From: Ustilago trichophora
Lineage: Eukaryota > Basidiomycota > Ustilaginomycetes > Ustilaginales > Ustilaginaceae
NCBI GenBank assembly: GCA_900323505.1
Contig: OOIN01000003.1
Location: 1,488,001 to 1,552,000 of the forward strand
Direction: 5' to 3'
DNA length: 64,000 bases
Both the position numbers and the translations under genes were made by a program. Below the pieces are notes generated by a model. That model had not been told where the DNA came from. It saw nothing but the letters and a program-made list of their open reading frames with translations, and did no database searches. Of this stretch, positions 1 through 8,416 are shown in pieces (the stretch's first letter is position 1; each line of letters begins with the position of its first letter).

Positions 1-62
1 CTAAGGATGGATCTCAGGCAATCAGGGAGGCTGAGGATAAGAAGAATCGCGACAATGCTTGA
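1..62 (+). CDS. 3' end of a gene cut by the window edge
   Basis: An open frame enters from the left edge (codons from base 3) and stops at TGA 60-62. The last 19 residues are very hydrophilic, with mixed Lys, Glu, Asp and Arg, ending RDNA. This is too little to name a family. Support is the open frame, coding-like composition and a following AT-richer spacer before the convergent methyltransferase gene. Confidence 0.4.
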   Translation, partial: KDGSQAIREAEDKKNRDNA

Positions 63-179
63 GCAATGCATGTTGCTCTGTTCGTGATTGGATATGTAGA
101 TACCCCTTGACTTGTCTTGCCGCTCTAGTGATCAATGCTTAATTGTACATACATCTGTTCGACTTTTCTGTGAGCTGGA

Positions 180-1343
180 CTAGTCGAGATCAGCCCATCT
201 GAGCGATGCAACAACGACCCAACTTCCTCGATCACTGATATCGCCCATTTCTTCCTCCGCATCCTCCTTCGCATCCTCCTCCAAAGTGTTTGTCCCAACT
301 CCATCATCATAGTCAGCCTTGCGTGGCACAGCAGCACCTGACCACGCCCTACACGACCCATCGATGTTCCGTTCCCAAATACCCCCAAACTTGTCCTCTT
401 CCCAATCAGGTACAATGCCTGCCCTCCTTCCCTCTTCCAACGTAGCGTCATTTTCGTCAGCACGCTGTGCGAGCTGTACAAAGAACCGCCTGACCGCTGG
501 TCGGCCAGTGTGAAATCCAGCAATGAGCACGCATCGAGCTTCACGTCTGCGCTTGAGCAGCTTTCGTATCGAGTGGATGAGCAGTGGATGTGCGGAAGAT
601 ACCCAGAGGACGTCTGCTGCTAGGACCAAGTCGTAGCCCGATTCTGTGGTTTCGTTGGAAGATGTGGAAGAAGCGGCTAGTACGAAAGATTCTTCGTCGT
701 CGTTGCCCCACCCAAGCCCGAGTACTTGAACCCGCTCGCGTGCTTGCGGGTAGTGCGGATTTGGTTGGCGATCTGATCCATCGGTCTTTCTGCTTTTCCT
801 CGGTAGCAGAGCAAGATCGAGGTTCTCGCGCAAATTAGCAATGACATGAGGATCAGGATAGTCGGTAATCACCGTTCTCTCCGCTCCCATTACGCAAGCT
901 ACCAATCCAGGCAAACCTGTCCCCGCGCCCAGCTCGACCACTGTTTTGTCTCGGACATCGACAAAGCTGTCTGCTTTTTGCTTGCCTTGCACCTTCTCTG
1001 AGCTGTGCTCGGCGATGAGATCGGCAAGGTAGAGACCAGCATCCCATTGGTGGTGCGCAAAGAGTTTGGTGTTTGTTCCGCTGTTCTGGGCGATCCTGTA
1101 TCGGAGCGTCGTTTTGCGGGTGGAAGGAGGGAGGAAGCGAAGAGGGAGGTTGTGGTGGCTGTACTTGCAGGTGTCGCCTGGATCGCCGTGAGCCGGTTGG
1201 TTGTGTGAAAAGAGGGTGAAGAGGGAATCTTCGAATAGGGATGTCGGGGAGTGGGGTCTTTCACCTCCATGGCCTGCATCGGATGTTGAGGAGCTTGATG
1301 AGGCTATTGAAGCCGCATCGTCGTGAAGTTCGTCGGCAGTCAT
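180..1343 (-). CDS. EFM7: EFM7/NNT1-type protein N-terminal and lysine methyltransferase
   Basis: The 387-residue product is a class I SAM-dependent methyltransferase of the METTL21-like group. Motif I (VELGAGTGLPGL) lies near residue 134, followed by the acidic loop TDYPDPHVIANL. A second core motif, LAADVLWVSS, lies near residue 241. The stretch LFAHHQWDAGLYLADLI before motif I is typical of EFM7, which in yeast methylates the N-terminus and a nearby Lys of eEF1A; that substrate is family knowledge, not visible here. The protein is longer than the roughly 260 residues of yeast EFM7 because of an acidic Ser-rich N-terminus and an acidic C-terminal tail. The frame stays open to 1472, but those 43 extra residues look like leader, so I chose the ATG at 1343. 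Confidence 0.8.
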   Translation of the reverse strand: MTADELHDDAASIASSSSSTSDAGHGGERPHSPTSLFEDSLFTLFSHNQPAHGDPGDTCKYSHHNLPLRFLPPSTRKTTLRYRIAQNSGTNTKLFAHHQWDAGLYLADLIAEHSSEKVQGKQKADSFVDVRDKTVVELGAGTGLPGLVACVMGAERTVITDYPDPHVIANLRENLDLALLPRKSRKTDGSDRQPNPHYPQARERVQVLGLGWGNDDEESFVLAASSTSSNETTESGYDLVLAADVLWVSSAHPLLIHSIRKLLKRRREARCVLIAGFHTGRPAVRRFFVQLAQRADENDATLEEGRRAGIVPDWEEDKFGGIWERNIDGSCRAWSGAAVPRKADYDDGVGTNTLEEDAKEDAEEEMGDISDRGSWVVVASLRWADLD

Positions 1344-1828
1344 GACGATGTCGAGCGATGCAAGGTGATTGCTCTCGGAGGTGGCACAAGATGTGATGGT
1401 CGAGAAGAAATAAATTTTGTGCTTGTTTGCTCCACGGAGAGGACCCTTGTTTTTCTGCCAAAATTGCTCCACATGTGACCTATAGCTTGATAGCTTTCCC
1501 GCTTAGGCCATGCATCTCTTCTCCTCTGTGGCAAAGCTACGTTCGCTACCACCACCTCTCCCGCCTATCAAACCACATCCTCGACCTTGGTTCGCTTAAT
1601 TGCTGCTGCATACCTCGCGATGCCCCTGCCGAACCTAAGACGCATCTTTAGCTCCTCCCGAACAGACGATCAGGAGCGCGCCGTATCGAGACAGGCCTTC
1701 TTCCGATTCTGCAGCTTCCTCACCTCGTGCGCTGTCATTGCACTTCTTAGCAGTCCAAAACGTCGACGTGCCATCGGCCTCTAGTTTTGCATCTCTGCAA
1801 ATAGGCTGTAACGGTACAGGGCTACCGG
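1344..1828. other. Divergent promoter spacer
   Basis: This spacer separates the EFM7-type gene from the DUF2256/DUF3253 gene. It holds one short open frame, listed separately, and otherwise only pyrimidine-rich leader-like sequence. I see no repeat or RNA gene. Confidence 0.5.
1620..1784 (+). CDS. Possible 54-residue single-TM protein or upstream ORF
   Basis: An ATG at 1620 opens a 54-residue frame ending at TAG 1782-1784. The product has a basic, Ser-rich N-terminus, a hydrophobic stretch of about 17 residues (FCSFLTSCAVIALLSS) and a basic tail (PKRRRAIGL). That layout would fit a small tail-anchored membrane protein. It ends only 44 bases before the next upstream ATG (1829), so it may instead be an upstream ORF in the leader of that gene, or chance. 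I do not recognise a family. Confidence 0.2.
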   Translation: MPLPNLRRIFSSSRTDDQERAVSRQAFFRFCSFLTSCAVIALLSSPKRRRAIGL

Positions 1829-2686
1829 ATGCTGCATTACTTGCTTCGTACCACCCTCCTAGACGCAGTCCGAACTCGGCCCAGCACGCAACGTCTTCCA
1901 CTCGTGCAACTGCGAACGCTACACAACAGCAATTTAGCCTCGATGGCACGAAAGTCTGCACGAGCTATCGCTGCTGCCGAAGCAGCAAATGGCTCGCACA
2001 CCTCGGATGTCGAAGGTGATTCTAGCAAAGTTCCACTTTCCGACCTGGCCCCCAAGTCATGCCTCACGTGTGGCCGAGTGATCACACCACGAGCCAAATG
2101 GGCGAAAGACTGGGCCGGGATCAAGTACTGCTCTGATCGATGTCGAACGACTCGGCCTGGGAGAGTGGTGGTCAGATTCACCTCTGAAGGTGACTCGGCC
2201 GCCTTAGATACGCACGCTGGGGTGAAGAAGGATAGGAATAATGGGGAGGTGAGTGTTGATTTGGAGACGTTTGTCGAGGGTGTGCTGCTGGAGGTGGCTG
2301 GGCGGAGGGGGGCCACACTGGAAGATGCTCAGGAGAGGATAAAGGAGCTACTGAGGAGCGCTTCAATACCGGTCGAGGCGGATCGTCAGCGAAAGGACGC
2401 TTCGAGCTTCACAGGGTCAGACTCAGAGGATAAGGAGCAAGCAAGCGATAGTGCTTTACACCCGCTGTGGAGGGCGCTCGACAGTCCACCCGGCTTCCGA
2501 GAGCGGGTGAGGAGGGCAGCACGGCGTCTAGCGCTTGGCCTCACGCACGATTCGGATGCCAAGCAGACCAGCATCATCACCACAGACCGAGGATCATTAG
2601 AACTTACACAAGCAGGAAAAGTGTTGCAAACCGTACAAGACCTGTCCTTTGCAAAAGGGGTCATTCACATCCGGCTCAAACAGTAA
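1829..2686 (+). CDS. DUF2256 and DUF3253 domain protein with presequence-like N-terminus
   Basis: The 285-residue frame combines two domains. A short zinc-ribbon-like DUF2256 (CLTCGR near residue 77, then a KWAKDW segment and YCSDRC near 100) is followed by a linker. A C-terminal DUF3253 (residues about 209-285, starting LHPLWRALDSPPGFRERV) closes the protein. DUF3253 is found fused to or beside DUF2256 in bacteria and fungi; its function is unknown, although the fold resembles a winged helix. Two starts are plausible. ATG 1829 adds 38 residues rich in Arg, Leu and Thr with no acidic residue except one Asp and a LRTLHNS stretch like a mitochondrial cleavage region. ATG 1943 (MARKSARA) gives a 247-residue form without it. 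No intron is needed. Confidence 0.75.
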   Translation: MLHYLLRTTLLDAVRTRPSTQRLPLVQLRTLHNSNLASMARKSARAIAAAEAANGSHTSDVEGDSSKVPLSDLAPKSCLTCGRVITPRAKWAKDWAGIKYCSDRCRTTRPGRVVVRFTSEGDSAALDTHAGVKKDRNNGEVSVDLETFVEGVLLEVAGRRGATLEDAQERIKELLRSASIPVEADRQRKDASSFTGSDSEDKEQASDSALHPLWRALDSPPGFRERVRRAARRLALGLTHDSDAKQTSIITTDRGSLELTQAGKVLQTVQDLSFAKGVIHIRLKQ

Positions 2687-2794
2687 TGCATACGCAATGG
2701 CACCTTGCGTGTCGAACCGATTCGATTGCATCACATGCTTTGTCTGTCTGTCTGAGCGGGATTGATCATCAAAAGCGTGCTTGATCGGAGCTTC

Positions 2795-3892
2795 TTACAC
2801 GTTGGGAAATCCAACATCCCAACCCATCTGCTCCATCGTCCAACCCAAGATGGTACCTTTTTCCTTGTTGAGCACTGAGACGTTGGTCCTGGTGTGTCTC
2901 TTGGGATCCTTGGAGATGTTGTCCACCTGTTTCATCTCTTCGTCGCTGAGCTTGAGCAAGGTGATGTTCTGTTTCATCCTCTTCTCGTTGGTCGATTTGG
3001 GAGCGACCGATACACCGCGCTGGACGTTCCAGCTCAAGGCCACATTGGCGGCTGTAGTGTTGTGTTTTTGGGCAATTTCGTTAAGATCCTTGTCTTCGTG
3101 AATCGCCGTGCTGTACTGACCCAAGGGGCTGTAGGCGGTAATGTGGATGTTCTTCTCCTTGCAGTAGTCGACCAGTTTCTGATCAGGCAAGTAAGGGTGG
3201 GTCTCAACCTGGTTGACTGCGGGGACGACTTTGGCAGTCTTGAGAAGGATTTCCAGATTCTGAATGCTAAAGTTGCTCACACCGATGGCTTTGACTTTAC
3301 CCTTGTGACTGTTGAGGAAGATGTCTTCCATCTTTGCCCAAGTCTCGTTGAAAGTGGGACCCAACTCCTTCTGAGATTCGAGACCAAAGCTTTCGCCCGT
3401 GCCAAAGTTGCCCTCGGGAGAGGTGAATCCTTGAGGCCAGTGCAAGAGCCAAAGGTCGATATAGTCGACGTTGAGCTTGTTGAACGAGTTTTCGAATTCT
3501 TTGACCGGATCGTGGACTCCTCCAGGTCGCAGCTTGGTGGTGACAAACATGTCGGAGCGAGGAACACCAGAGTCGCGGACGGCTTGGCCGACTTCAGTCT
3601 CGTTGGCGTAGCCTGTGGCAGTGTCGAGGTGACGGTAGCCAAGCTTGATGGCGGTTACAAGGGCAGAGACGAGCGAGTTGTCCTGCCCAGCACCAGGCTG
3701 GCCTTGCCAACAGCCCATACCGACGGATGGGATCTTGGCGCCCGTGTTGAGGGTGAACGAGGGAATGTCTGCCATTGTGAATTTTCTGTTAGGAGAATTT
3801 TGCGATAGAGATGATGGTGTACGGAATCGAGGATGAAGAGATTTGCTGGTCAGTGCTCTTGTAGTCCCACGAAGAGTACAGGAAAGCGGCAT
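2795..3892 (-). CDS. Aldo-keto reductase, possible mitochondrial and cytosolic forms
   Basis: This is an AKR-superfamily NAD(P)H-dependent carbonyl reductase. Visible motifs are FTLNTGAKIPSVGMG at the start of the barrel, HLDTATGYANE with the catalytic Tyr, VTTKLRPGG with the catalytic Lys, LWLLHWP with the active-site His and IGVSNFS. The cofactor region near the end reads VAPKSTNEKRMKQN. The substrate cannot be told from sequence. The ATG at 3892 gives 365 residues and an Arg/Ser/Thr-rich N-terminus with no acidic residue. The ATG at 3775 (MADIPSFTL) gives the usual length of about 326. The extension may be a mitochondrial presequence or untranslated leader. The gene is convergent with the DUF2256 gene, 108 bases apart. 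Confidence 0.85.
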   Translation of the reverse strand: MPLSCTLRGTTRALTSKSLHPRFRTPSSLSQNSPNRKFTMADIPSFTLNTGAKIPSVGMGCWQGQPGAGQDNSLVSALVTAIKLGYRHLDTATGYANETEVGQAVRDSGVPRSDMFVTTKLRPGGVHDPVKEFENSFNKLNVDYIDLWLLHWPQGFTSPEGNFGTGESFGLESQKELGPTFNETWAKMEDIFLNSHKGKVKAIGVSNFSIQNLEILLKTAKVVPAVNQVETHPYLPDQKLVDYCKEKNIHITAYSPLGQYSTAIHEDKDLNEIAQKHNTTAANVALSWNVQRGVSVAPKSTNEKRMKQNITLLKLSDEEMKQVDNISKDPKRHTRTNVSVLNKEKGTILGWTMEQMGWDVGFPNV

Positions 3893-4201
3893 GTGTGGCT
3901 TGCATCACTGTAACGAAGGAAAACTCCACTTTTTGTTTTGCTGTCACAGTGTTGTTGCTCTCGGCAGCGCGTCATGACTTCAAAGGTGCATTGGGCGTCA
4001 GAGTGCATTGCCGTAATCGAAACAGGTCCACGAAATCCGACGATCGTTCACGACCGCCGCTATCACTCAGCCCTTACAGTACAGTACAGTACAGTACAGT
4101 ACAGTACAGTCAGAGTCGATGTCTTCTAGCTGCGCTACTGCAATTCTTATTCAGTTGGAACACATTTTGGTTGTCAAGCTAGACACATTGTGAAGTTGAG
4201 C
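3893..4201. other. Intergenic spacer between reductase and epimerase genes
   Basis: This spacer lies upstream of the reductase and downstream of the epimerase. Besides the ACAGT tandem repeat listed separately, I see nothing structured in it. Confidence 0.5.
4076..4110. repeat. (ACAGT)7 tandem microsatellite
   Basis: Seven perfect copies of the pentamer ACAGT run head to tail. The array contains overlapping TACAGTACAGTA units, close to the palindromic element seen at 26059-26072. It lies about 180-300 bases upstream of the two reductase starts. Confidence 0.95.
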
Positions 4202-5155
4202 CTACCACGCGGTCAAGGTCTGCTCCGCCTTCCAGAAGCTACCCTTTTGCAACGTCTCGAAGCCGTGCACTGTACCGGGCTCTACACAGATATACTTTTT
4301 CCAACCGTCCTCCTCCAGATCTCCAATTGTCTGGTTACCTTCCTCTGCGCAGTTCCAAATCACAGTGTCTTTGAGTTCCTTTGACCTGGTCACTTCGACA
4401 CCTTTGCCCATCTTTTTCAGTGGGTCCTGCAGGAGACTTGCGTTGTAAACGACCTTGACGTCTCTCGGCGCTTCTCCGAGCGGGGTTGTCTTGTGTCTGC
4501 CGACGTGGACACGGTCGATAGGCTTGGCATCGGTGGTAAAGTCGTCCGTGTCGAGCTGAGCTTCTTCACCGCCGAGGACTTTGTCGATGTAGAACATTCC
4601 TTTGAGGCCTTGAACGGAGGCCTTTGTGGAGTCAGGTACGTGGAGGTAGTTGTGCAGAAGCGCATGGAATGGCAGATCCCCCTCGCCATCTACATAGTGC
4701 ACTTTGAGCTCGCAGTGCAATGCATTCGGCGACAGCGTCACTGTATACTGCAGAACAGTCTCAAAGGGCCAGACAGCCTTGATCTCGGGCTTGTCGTTGG
4801 TGCGCAACTCCAAGGTCACGGCGGCTTTGTCCTCCTCATCGACGCGGGCGACGTGTGTGGAGATGGCCCAGTCGTGATCGCGTGCAAAGCCGTGCTTGCC
4901 GAGCTTCTTGATAAGTTCTGGTGCATCAGCATGGTCCTTGGGTGCTCCGAAGACGGGAAAGACGATGGGAATACCGCCTCGAATAGCAGCGCTGCCATCG
5001 AGGGCAGCTTTGGAGGAAAGAAAGAGACGTTCGCTACCTCCCGCTGCTTTCCACGAAGTGACGGTGGCGCCAAAGAGACGGATCTCGGCTGAAGCCTTGG
5101 ACTTGGGCAGCTCGAGATGCACCGTTGAGTTGTTGTTGATCAGGTTGACTGGCAT
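4202..5155 (-). CDS. Glucose-6-phosphate 1-epimerase (hexose-6-phosphate mutarotase)
   Basis: The 317-residue product belongs to the galactose mutarotase-like fold, D-hexose-6-phosphate epimerase branch (yeast YMR099C). It would interconvert alpha and beta anomers of glucose 6-phosphate in the cytosol. The family signature RGGIPIVFPVFG lies near residue 60, HGFARDHDW with the catalytic His near 90, HALLHNYLHV near 160 and the C-terminal CVEPGTVHGF with the catalytic Glu near 290. Length matches the family. The open frame extends four codons upstream to a TTG, so the ATG at 5155 is the start. There is no signal peptide and no intron. Confidence 0.9.
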   Translation of the reverse strand: MPVNLINNNSTVHLELPKSKASAEIRLFGATVTSWKAAGGSERLFLSSKAALDGSAAIRGGIPIVFPVFGAPKDHADAPELIKKLGKHGFARDHDWAISTHVARVDEEDKAAVTLELRTNDKPEIKAVWPFETVLQYTVTLSPNALHCELKVHYVDGEGDLPFHALLHNYLHVPDSTKASVQGLKGMFYIDKVLGGEEAQLDTDDFTTDAKPIDRVHVGRHKTTPLGEAPRDVKVVYNASLLQDPLKKMGKGVEVTRSKELKDTVIWNCAEEGNQTIGDLEEDGWKKYICVEPGTVHGFETLQKGSFWKAEQTLTAW

Positions 5156-6100
5156 AGTAACGGACAATGTGGTGAGTGTTGAGAAGAAGAAAGGTGGACA
5201 GGAAGAAAGGGGAGCGTAATGTTTTAGGTCGGGACGGACTTTAAAGCTCAGCTATGCACAACGGTCCCTTGGCCTAAGCGTCGGACCGTAATCAGCTCAT
5301 CGCCGATACTGTTGTATCGCTTCCCGATATGGAAATGATTTTGGAGCACCAGCCCAGGGTTGAATCAAACTCCAATTTCAGAGGACACAACACAACAAAA
5401 TTCAAAGCGACGCGTCTGATTTTCAAATCCATCAAGTGCAGTTTTGTATGCGAAGCCCCTGAGCGTGAGGGTGTTTGTTTTGGACAGCCAAACTTGACAG
5501 CTCCCTTGTACGAGCTTGCACTCAGACCGTTGGGATCGTACAAAATCCAGCTTCACATGCACAGTAGGGTGGATAGTATACTTAACAGAGTGAGCAGTAG
5601 AACGAAGTGCTATGATCCGGGCTAGACGACGAACAAAGGGAGGGAGGAAAGGATGCAGCGTAGATCGGTGAGAACAGCACTTGTGCATGCTGTTGCATGC
5701 ATGCATACGCTCTGTCCCTGCCGCAACACTCGACCCTCGACTCTCCTGCCTATTTTGGCAAGGAAGGGTGACGCTATCCCACTCCTCGACCTGTGTATCG
5801 GAGTTCATCTCTCATCTCTTCGAGACAAATCCCGCCCGTTTCTGTGCACCCACTCTAATTTCGCTCTTGCCAACAAGTTAGCCCAAAGAGGCTTACTGTT
5901 AGTCAGATGCAAGGGCGCTTGTGGACCCAACTTAGAGCTTGACGAGATGCCAGCTTCGCATGCTTTGTTCTCTGAAGACCCCTGACTGTGCCCTTCACTC
6001 CACATTTGCTACTGGCCCTCCGTCCTTCCATCCACCATCTTACCCAACCTTATCCTTCCACCAGCTCTTCTATCTTTACCTCTACCGTATTACCTTAGCA
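5156..6100. other. Divergent promoter region
   Basis: This 945-base region lies between the epimerase gene and the large unknown gene starting at 6101. Several short frames occur but none has coding character. A pheromone-response-like element at 5633-5641 is listed separately, and the last 100 bases form a CT-rich leader. Confidence 0.5.
5633..5641 (+). promoter_or_regulatory. Match to the Prf1 pheromone response element consensus
   Basis: The nine bases ACAAAGGGA match the element bound by the HMG-box factor Prf1 in Ustilago maydis. The site lies 460 bases upstream of the ATG at 6101. A nine-base match is expected by chance every few hundred kilobases per strand, so it is only suggestive. 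Confidence 0.25.
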
Positions 6101-8131
6101 ATGCCGTCCAAGCTGGCCTCGGCGTCGGGATCGATGTCGACCCCACCTCCCAAGAAAAAGAAGGGCGGCTTCTTCGGCTGTCGATCCAAACACGCTCTTG
6201 ATTCTCTTCCGCGCAACGCTCGAGGCGAAAACGCCGCCATCAACCGCCTCCAAGCACGAAACGTCTTCCCTCCACAGCAGCATGCACCACAGGCTTCACA
6301 TTCTTCTACTTCCACAGCGGCCGTCACCCCGCTCTCGGAGGAAAAGGGCTTACTCAAGCTAGCCGAGCTCAACAGCACTGCTTCCTTGCCACAGACGCAA
6401 TCTATCCCCGTGAAACCATTGTACGCGCAAGAAGTGGTCGAAGGATCGGATCTGACCGAGTTCGGAACGCATTCGCACCATGATCACGAGGACCAAGAAC
6501 ATGAAATTGAAGAAGAGGCACGCGATATTCTTCCTGATGAGGTAGTTCTTTGCCCACCATCCCGACCCACTACACCCGGCGCGGTACGAAGTCTCAGCGT
6601 AGCCAGCAAGACGGGTCGTATCAAGCGCTCTCTCAGCCTAAAGAGGAGCGGCAGCAGTGCCAGTGCCAAGCTCATCGCCCGTGCACCACCCGTCAGCTCG
6701 GCCGATTTTGCTGACCTTCCAGCGTCATCGAGCTCCGGCTCAGATATTGCTGGGACGGGCGATGGAGACATGGCAAGCATCAGGAAGGCGCGAGGTCGCC
6801 ACCAGGCAGGTTTGGGGCATCAGCACGTTATCCCGGATATAAGCGAGGACGAGTATTTGGCGCTTGACAATGTGCCGATCCCACCGAGCACGATCCCTAC
6901 TGCAGCGACGGAAGAATCTGCGGGTGCGAGCACACCAAAGAGGCGAGCGATGGCGGTCGCGATGCCAGACTCGGACAGTATTAGAGCGGTAGCAGCAACA
7001 TTGGAGGGCTCAACCGAGTCGGTGCGGTTCCAGCCTGGACCCTCGGTGAGCACACCCAAGGTGGAGCCTCCTTCACCCACCAAAGATGCGTACATCGCAG
7101 AGATCCGCAGCCAGAGAGGAGAAGGGAGTGAAGATACCGTCTCTGACCTTCCTCGAGGGTTCTGGGATGCACCTCCTGAAGGCGAAGAGTCGGGTCCGGG
7201 TAGAAACATACCCTTCCAATACGTAACCAACCTTACCCGCCCTGTCTCTATCGCATCCTTGCGATCGCTCGCCTGTCCAAACACTCCACCACGCACTTCT
7301 TCACGACCGACATCGCCGAATGGCACGTACGGGGGACTACGCTCCACCAAATCTTTCTCCGTTTCCCCACTCAAGAAGCAAGCGACTTTCAACGGCTTCC
7401 CCCGCACCTTCTTCCCCGCAATCTCGACTCTCAAGCACTCTCCCAGCACAGCCTCCGACCAGTCCCGACGCAAACCCGTACCCGAAGCTATACCGGCTCT
7501 GGATTTCGAAGACCTCCACATTCAGCGTCAACAGCGTCGCACGCCCAATCACTCTCACGCCGAGGACGAAGAGGAGCAGGACGAAAACGACGTCGATCGC
7601 CAACTTGCCGGTCACGCACCCAGTCGCTCTCACACGTGCTCCAACTGTGGTGTGGTCGAAGAGTCTCGAGACTTTGCAGCCTTTGTCGCCAAGGGCAAAG
7701 CTTCGCGACGTACAAGCGTCAAACAGCCCATCAAGGCTTCCACGCCCAACGCGGCTGCTGCGGGGTCGTTGAGGAAGAGCAAGTCGATGCGAAACGATAC
7801 GATTGGAGAGGGAACGCTCAAGAGGTGGGGGTTGGCAGAGGCTTTCCAGTCTGCAGCCACTGCAGCAGAGAAAGAGGAGGAAGCGAGGGTCAAGGTGGCT
7901 ACGGTGAAGAAGCAGAAGAAGATGGTCCCAGGTCCAGGAGGTGGATACATTACTGATACGGCCAATATGAGGTGGTGTAGCGCTCTGGATGAGATCAAGA
8001 AAGCGCTAGCTGTGGATATGGATGATGAGGATGAGGATGATGACGAAGAAGAGGAGAGCGTGCAGAAGGAGACTCAGACGGCGCTGGCTCAGGCTGATGC
8101 TGTTCTTGCCCGACTCGGTGTAGAGACTTAA
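6101..8131 (+). CDS. Large low-complexity protein of unknown function
   Basis: I do not recognise this 676-residue protein. It begins with a basic patch (PPPKKKKGGFFGC) and is rich in Ser, Pro, Thr and charged residues throughout, as expected for a disordered scaffold or signalling protein. Several RS/KRS/SLK patches resemble kinase sites. A possible half zinc site, CSNCGVVEES, lies near residue 511. A short ordered-looking block (TLKRWGLAEAF, then YITDTANMRWCSALDEIKKAL) precedes a very acidic tail. The frame is open to 5939, but the leader is CT-rich and the ATG at 6101 follows a clean leader. There is no signal peptide, TM segment or intron. Confidence 0.75.
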   Translation: MPSKLASASGSMSTPPPKKKKGGFFGCRSKHALDSLPRNARGENAAINRLQARNVFPPQQHAPQASHSSTSTAAVTPLSEEKGLLKLAELNSTASLPQTQSIPVKPLYAQEVVEGSDLTEFGTHSHHDHEDQEHEIEEEARDILPDEVVLCPPSRPTTPGAVRSLSVASKTGRIKRSLSLKRSGSSASAKLIARAPPVSSADFADLPASSSSGSDIAGTGDGDMASIRKARGRHQAGLGHQHVIPDISEDEYLALDNVPIPPSTIPTAATEESAGASTPKRRAMAVAMPDSDSIRAVAATLEGSTESVRFQPGPSVSTPKVEPPSPTKDAYIAEIRSQRGEGSEDTVSDLPRGFWDAPPEGEESGPGRNIPFQYVTNLTRPVSIASLRSLACPNTPPRTSSRPTSPNGTYGGLRSTKSFSVSPLKKQATFNGFPRTFFPAISTLKHSPSTASDQSRRKPVPEAIPALDFEDLHIQRQQRRTPNHSHAEDEEEQDENDVDRQLAGHAPSRSHTCSNCGVVEESRDFAAFVAKGKASRRTSVKQPIKASTPNAAAAGSLRKSKSMRNDTIGEGTLKRWGLAEAFQSAATAAEKEEEARVKVATVKKQKKMVPGPGGGYITDTANMRWCSALDEIKKALAVDMDDEDEDDDEEEESVQKETQTALAQADAVLARLGVET

Positions 8132-8416
8132 GAGATGATGGAATAATCAAGATACCTGTACGGATAGAATCAATTGCAGAGAACAATCGATGGACCTTTA
8201 CCCCATGCAAAATCAATTCCGAGCAGGAGAGTGTTGAGTCAAACGATAGTGGTATTAATGATAATGATACGACCGAGCAGAGCTACTGCATGTGTACAAG
8301 AAGGAAGCCGAAAAGTGCGGGGGAGGGGGAGAAATAAAACAGCCCAAAGGAAGAGGAGGTGAAGAATACAAAGCGAAAGAAAGGAGAATCGAGTTTATTT
8401 TGTTTGCGATACCATC

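Noticed and set aside
2894..3808. 304-residue plus-strand frame inside the reductase gene
   Set aside because: It lies antisense to a clear AKR domain and has no recognisable motif.
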